Positions 60,657-64,000 of a stretch of DNA of 64,000 nt are shown piece after piece. Where the stretch lies: assembly GCF_023109105.1 (NCBI RefSeq), contig NZ_JALDTZ010000008.1:25332-89331 (forward strand). Direction: 5' to 3'. Below the pieces are notes generated by a model. The model made no database searches and was not told where the DNA came from. It worked only from the letters and a program-made list of their open reading frames with translations. Both the position numbers and the translations under genes were made by a program. How positions within the stretch are numbered: position 1 is the stretch's first letter; every line of letters starts with the position of its first letter. This DNA comes from Streptococcus mitis (GTDB lineage Bacteria; Bacillota; Bacilli; Lactobacillales; Streptococcaceae).

Positions 60657-60816
60657 TTACAATTTATTATAAGAAAAAATTGCCTTTTTATCAAGAAGAA
60701 ACAATAGAAAGATTTGCTATTTCCAACTATTAAAAAATGATTTAGAAAAATTACCCCCTATTTATTATTATCTTTCCATAAAAAAGTAAATTTGTTCGGA
60801 AATTTACTCAAAAAAC

Positions 60817-61053
60817 TCAACAAGAAATAAAACCTTGCTTCATTATCAACTTTTCCAGATAGAAACGATAAGCAGCACGATAATGGTAAACAATAAAATC
60901 CCTACGATACCTAATACTATATCGGACAAAATAATAAATCAAAAATTTAAAATGAACATGTTCCCAATCAAAATTATCACCAAATACAGTACCATACTCT
61001 TCTTCAATATTTCTATAAAAATCTGCCATCTGCTCATAAATTTTTTGTAGCAT
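60817..61053 (-). CDS. comW: Competence positive regulator ComW
   Basis: A 78-residue protein beginning MLQKIYEQMADFYRNIEEE with the core FGDNFDWEHVHFKFLIYY and ending MKQGFISC. It matches pneumococcal ComW, which stabilises and activates the competence sigma factor ComX. Its place next to purA is also that of comW. Ribosome site AAAAGGAG. Confidence 0.93.
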   Translation of the reverse strand: MLQKIYEQMADFYRNIEEEYGTVFGDNFDWEHVHFKFLIYYFVRYSIRYRRDFIVYHYRAAYRFYLEKLIMKQGFISC

Positions 61054-61084
61054 AAATATATACTCCTTTTCTTTTTATGACCTT

Positions 61085-61130
61085 ATTCTAACAAAAAATT
61101 TTACACATTCACTATCAATTCCTGAATTGT
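61085..61130 (-). promoter_or_regulatory. Putative ComE box and -10 of comW
   Basis: ACAATTCAG (61122-61130), 12 bases and AATGTGTAA (61101-61109) stand as degenerate direct repeats, followed by TAGAAT (61085-61090). The first half-site is a perfect ComE consensus; the second is weak. Confidence 0.65.
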
Positions 61131-61317
61131 CAAAATACAAACCTCAACAAGATAAAAAATAGGAAAAGTTGACAGAATAGAAATAAATTTCCTATAAGCA
61201 ATTTACAAAAACTATTACCCTCACTGCAAATCATACAGTACGATTTCCATAGCTTTGAATATTGCTCAGTCTAAACTATGAAGTGATTGAATAGAAGTCT
61301 AATGACGCGAGATAGAT
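61131..61317. other. Gap between comW and the IS region
   Basis: 187 bases of AT-rich sequence. CAAAATACAAACCTC and a GTTGACAGAATAG stretch are seen, but no gene, terminator or repeat could be assigned. Confidence 0.3.
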
Positions 61318-61989
61318 GGCTCTATAATATTTGTAGTGGGTAAATCCCCTATGGATATTATGGAACCTATTTTGTTGTAGAAAAAAAGTCCCATAAGATC
61401 TATAATGAAAAGCAACCAAACCATCATTAGAAAGAATCATGAAGAAGTATGACTTTCAAAACCGTCGAAAATTCCTTACCTTGAAACGACTGGCATGCCT
61501 ACTAGAATCCTCCTTAGAAAGCGTCGTTTTAAGTGCTATCAGTTCTCAAAAATGGCAGTCGCTGAGACTTCACTCGTCAAGAAAAATCATCAAATCCCTC
61601 GTATCATCAACCAAAAGATTGCTCAGAAGCTGATTGAAAAGACTTCTATGACTGATATTGCCCATCAGCTTTCCATTTCAACTTCAACTGTTATTTGCAA
61701 GCTCAATGAATTCCGTTTTAAGCATGATTTTTCTCGTCTTCCTGAGATTATGTCCTGGGATGTTGAAATAGTCGGAGGAATGACTGTTTCAATCGGGAGA
61801 CGAATATGAGTTTCATTGCTCAAGATTTTGAAAAGCTAAATATCATCACTGTTCTTGAGGACAGGACACAAGCTGTTATCCGAAATCACTTTCTTCGCTA
61901 CGATAGAGCTATTCGCTGTCAAGTGAAAATCATTACTATGGATATGTTTATACTAGCCTAAAATCAAAAAACATCTGATAATAGTAGTT

Positions 61990-62487
61990 ATGAAACTTAC
62001 AAACGAAGAAATACAAAAAATTGAAAAACTCCTAAGAGATTTATCGTACGCCAAATATCACAAACGTCTACAGATTATTTATTTTCGCTCAAAAGAAAAG
62101 AGTTATAAGGAAATCATGGATTTGCTAGATTGCAATAAAACAACTGTTTGGAGGAATTTGAAAAAATATAAGGAGTTTGGTTTAGAAGCTCTTCTTCAAG
62201 AAACCTGTGGTGGACGTCATAGAGAATATATGACTTACGAAGAAGAACAAGCATTTCTAAAACGTTATATAGAAGCTGCTCAAGCTGGGGAATTTGTAAC
62301 TGTCAATCAGTTATTTGAAGCCTATCAAAAAGAGATTGGTCGCACTTCCACACGTGATGGTTTCTACTATCTCCTGAAACGCCATGGTTGGCGAACGGTC
62401 ACTCCTCGACCTGAACATCCCAAGAAGGCAGACGCTCAAACAATTGAGACGTCTAAAAATAAAATCTACATTCGAGACCTTAAGTAA
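61990..62487 (+). CDS. IS630-Spn1 transposase, first frame (DNA-binding part)
   Basis: A 165-residue product with paired helix-turn-helix motifs (SYKEIMDLLDCNKTTVWRNL and ARTS-like RTSTRDGFYYLLKRHGW). It lacks the catalytic domain, which is in the next frame; the join would be at the A-run near 62455-62463, needing a +1 shift or an indel. Confidence 0.85.
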   Translation: MKLTNEEIQKIEKLLRDLSYAKYHKRLQIIYFRSKEKSYKEIMDLLDCNKTTVWRNLKKYKEFGLEALLQETCGGRHREYMTYEEEQAFLKRYIEAAQAGEFVTVNQLFEAYQKEIGRTSTRDGFYYLLKRHGWRTVTPRPEHPKKADAQTIETSKNKIYIRDLK

Positions 62488-63037
62488 GCGCTTTAAAGAA
62501 GAGGGGGTTTATAACAAAGTACGCTTGATGTACCAAGATGAAGCTGGTTTCGGAAGAATCAGTAAGATGAGTTCTTGTTGGGCTCCTCAAGGAATCAGAC
62601 CTAGTATTCCTAGTCATTATATGCGAGAGTATCGCTATTGTTATGGGGCAGTAGATGCTCAGACAGGAGATTCCTTCTTTCTTATTGCTGGAGGATGCAA
62701 TACTGAGTGGACAAATGAATTTCTACGGCAAGTCTCACAAGCTTATCCAGATGACTATATTTTACTTGTCATGGATAATGCTATATGGCATAAATCAAGT
62801 ACCTTAGAGATTCCAAGTAATATTGAGTTGGCTTTTATCCCACCTTACACACCAGAAATGAACCCTATCGAACAAGTCTGGAAAGAAATTCGAAAACGAG
62901 GTTTTAAAAATAAGGCTTTCCAAACATTGGAAGCTGTTATTGATAAGCTTCAAGAAATGATTCAAGGACTGGAAAAAAGCGTTTTAAAGTCCACTGTCAG
63001 TAAACAATGGACAAGGTTGCTTTTTGAAAACAATTGA
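62384..63037 (+). CDS. IS630-Spn1 transposase, second frame (DDE catalytic part)
   Basis: A 217-residue frame with the catalytic acids in MYQDEAGFG, LLVMDNAIWHKS and PEMNPIEQVWKEIRK. It overlaps the first frame by about 100 bases. The true product is expected as a fusion with the first frame. Confidence 0.85.
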   Translation: MVGERSLLDLNIPRRQTLKQLRRLKIKSTFETLSKRFKEEGVYNKVRLMYQDEAGFGRISKMSSCWAPQGIRPSIPSHYMREYRYCYGAVDAQTGDSFFLIAGGCNTEWTNEFLRQVSQAYPDDYILLVMDNAIWHKSSTLEIPSNIELAFIPPYTPEMNPIEQVWKEIRKRGFKNKAFQTLEAVIDKLQEMIQGLEKSVLKSTVSKQWTRLLFENN

Positions 63038-63761
63038 GTGTTAGTCCTTATTATGATTTAGATAAACAGCTTCGCTTTCGAATTTCTAGGCTCAGGCTGA
63101 AACAGTCTCCCAGACTGTTTCACTCCCGAATGCAAAAATTGTACTTGATCGCTCTCACCCTTCGTTATTATACTTCTAAACTCAGGCTAAAACAGTGCAC
63201 TGGACTGTTTTACTCCAACACTTAAGCCATGCTATGAGTCGTGTTCGTGTCCAAATAATGAATCAATTGGATCGAAAGTCTCATGAATACAAAGCTATTA
63301 AGCGATACTGGAAACTCATTCAACAAGATAGTCGGAAACTCAGCGACAAACGTTTTTATCCCCCTACTTTTCGTCTGCACTTGATCAATAAAGAGATTCT
63401 AGACAAGCTTTTGAGCTATTCAGAAGATTTGAAACACCACTATCAGCTCTATCAACTCTTGATTTTTCACTTTTAGAATAAGGAACAGGAGAAATTCTTT
63501 GGACTCATTGAGGACAATCTAAAGCAGGTTCATCCCCTTTTTCAGACTGTTTTTAAAACCTTTCTAAAGGAGAAAGAGAAAATCGTCAACGCTCTTCAAC
63601 TACCCTATTCCAATGCCAAAAGTGAAATGCATTTGTATTTCGAAACTTTGAAAACTTCAAAAAACGGATTTGTATGGCTCTGAACATCAAAAAAGAAAGG
63701 GCGAAATGTGTCCTTTCTAGATCTTAGCTTTTCTTCACCCCACTACAGTTAACAAAGAGCC

Positions 63762-63810
63762 GAAAAATATCTCGCCCAAAATAACACTAAATAGATTATA
63801 AATTACACAA
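63762..63810. other. Short gap between the IS and the tRNA terminator
   Basis: Forty-nine AT-rich bases without any recognisable feature. Confidence 0.3.
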
Positions 63811-63836
63811 CAAAAAAAGAGGCCTAAACCTCCTAT
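63811..63836 (-). terminator. Terminator of the rRNA/tRNA transcript
   Basis: GAGGTTTAGGCCTC followed by TTTTTTTG on the minus strand, just after tRNA-Asn. Confidence 0.7.
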
Positions 63837-63845
63837 AATTAATTA

Positions 63846-63919
63846 CTCCGCCAGTAGGACTCGAACCTACGACATCATGATTAACAGTCATGCGCTACTA
63901 CCAACTGAGCTATGGCGGA
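63846..63919 (-). tRNA. tRNA-Asn (anticodon GTT)
   Basis: On the minus strand TCCGCCA/TGGCGGA forms the acceptor stem with discriminator G. The anticodon loop CTGTTAA carries GTT, and GGTTCGAGTCC is the T arm. CCA is not encoded. It follows 5S rRNA, as usual in streptococci. Confidence 0.95.
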
Positions 63920-63923
63920 ATAA

Positions 63924-64000
63924 AGCTAAGCGACTTCCATATCTCACAGGGGGCAACCCCCAACTACTTCCGGCGTTCTAGGGCTTAACTGCTGTGTTCG
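63924..64000 (-). rRNA. 5S ribosomal RNA, 3' part
   Basis: On the minus strand the sequence CGAACACAGCAGTTAAGCCC through GAAGTCGCTTAGCT is the 3' two-thirds of 5S rRNA. The 5' part lies beyond the window. Confidence 0.93.

Larger units (their letters stand above)
61951..63041 (+). mobile_element. IS630-Spn1-type insertion sequence
   Basis: It splits the ISL3 transposase gene within GATATGTTTAGTCC. TA flanks both sides (61949-61950 and 63042-63043), the target rule of the IS630/Tc1 family. It holds two overlapping transposase frames. Confidence 0.85.
61439..63690 (+). pseudogene. ISL3-family transposase, split and degenerate
   Basis: The pieces include MTDIAHQLSISTSTVICKLN (about 61650), SFIAQDFEKLNIITVLEDRT (about 61808) and KIITMDMF, then a break at the IS630 insertion. 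SPYYDLDKQ continues at 63043, AMSRVRVQIMNQLDRKSHEY at about 63230 and EKFFGLIEDNLKQVHPLF at about 63490. Several frameshifts, a stop at 63474 and an internal deletion near the end make it non-functional. Confidence 0.85.
61318..63761 (+). mobile_element. IS1167-like (ISL3 family) element, decayed
   Basis: The left end GGCTCTATAATATTTGTAGTGGG and the right end, whose complement starts GGCTCTTTGTTAACTGTAGT, are imperfect inverted repeats. Between them are pieces of an ISL3 transposase interrupted by IS630-Spn1. No target duplication could be recognised. Confidence 0.85.

Noticed and set aside
61439..61809. Small ORFs of 64 and 104 codons as new genes next to comW
   Set aside because: They are overlapping, frameshifted fragments of the ISL3 transposase, shown by continuity with the pieces at 61806 and 63195.
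63846..63919. tRNA-Asn as an attachment site for an integrated element
   Set aside because: No direct repeat of the tRNA 3' end and no integrase is present; the nearby mobile DNA consists of IS elements only.

Overview
The window reads as a chromosomal segment of a mitis-group streptococcus (Streptococcus mitis / pneumoniae / pseudopneumoniae). The evidence is BOX repeats, an IS630-Spn1-type element, choline-binding cell-wall repeats, ComW, ComAB with a ComE box, and the gene order comW-purA-tadA-dut-radA ... polA ... recO ... comAB-purCLFMNHDEKB-strH, which I know from pneumococcus. Species cannot be fixed from the sequence alone. Almost all genes lie on the minus strand; the right end enters an rRNA operon (tRNA-Asn and the 3' part of 5S rRNA).

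Layout, left to right. 1-5.4 kb: a GntR regulator and a multiply broken strH (surface N-acetylhexosaminidase) followed by an ISL3-type IS end. 5.4-19.8 kb: the de novo purine genes purB, K, E, D, H, N, M, F, L and C, with PurBox-like sites before purC and purD and a 14-codon duplicate of the purM start. 19.9-23.4 kb: comB and comA, the double-glycine peptide exporter of competence, with a ComE box. 23.5-28.4 kb: a circular-bacteriocin operon (precursor, two membrane proteins, ABC ATPase, small membrane protein) with a PlcR/TprA-like regulator and a 17-residue peptide gene, bounded by imperfect direct repeats of the comA upstream region. 28.5-32.6 kb: a dense cluster of double-glycine bacteriocin-like peptides and small membrane (immunity-like) proteins, most of them too short for ordinary gene callers. 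Its operons are preceded by TTCGAATA sites resembling the competence sigma-X (ComX) cin-box. 32.6-34.9 kb: a complete ComCDE-like module (peptide, histidine kinase, LytTR regulator). 35-37 kb: two choline-binding proteins. 37.3-40.5 kb: acpP, plsX, recO and an aminotransferase.

40.6-41 kb holds a convincing Fst-type type I toxin-antitoxin locus, then a YeiH transporter, a CoA-binding protein and polA. 45.5-52.5 kb: three choline-binding proteins, one phase-variable through a G8 tract, flanked by Rpn-type nuclease genes (one intact, one broken plus a partial tandem copy), which also carry cin-box-like sites. 52.6-60.6 kb: prs, a PrsW-like protein, carbonic anhydrase, an AIM24-like protein, radA, a phosphatase, dut, SRP RNA, tadA and purA. 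60.8-61.1 kb: comW. 61.3-63.8 kb: an ISL3 (IS1167-like) element interrupted by IS630-Spn1.

Competence runs through the region. ComAB exports the signal, ComE boxes lie before comA and comW, ComW supports sigma-X, and sigma-X-type sites stand before the dut-radA operon, the Rpn nucleases and the bacteriocin operons. This suggests that DNA uptake, recombination and killing of neighbours are switched on together.
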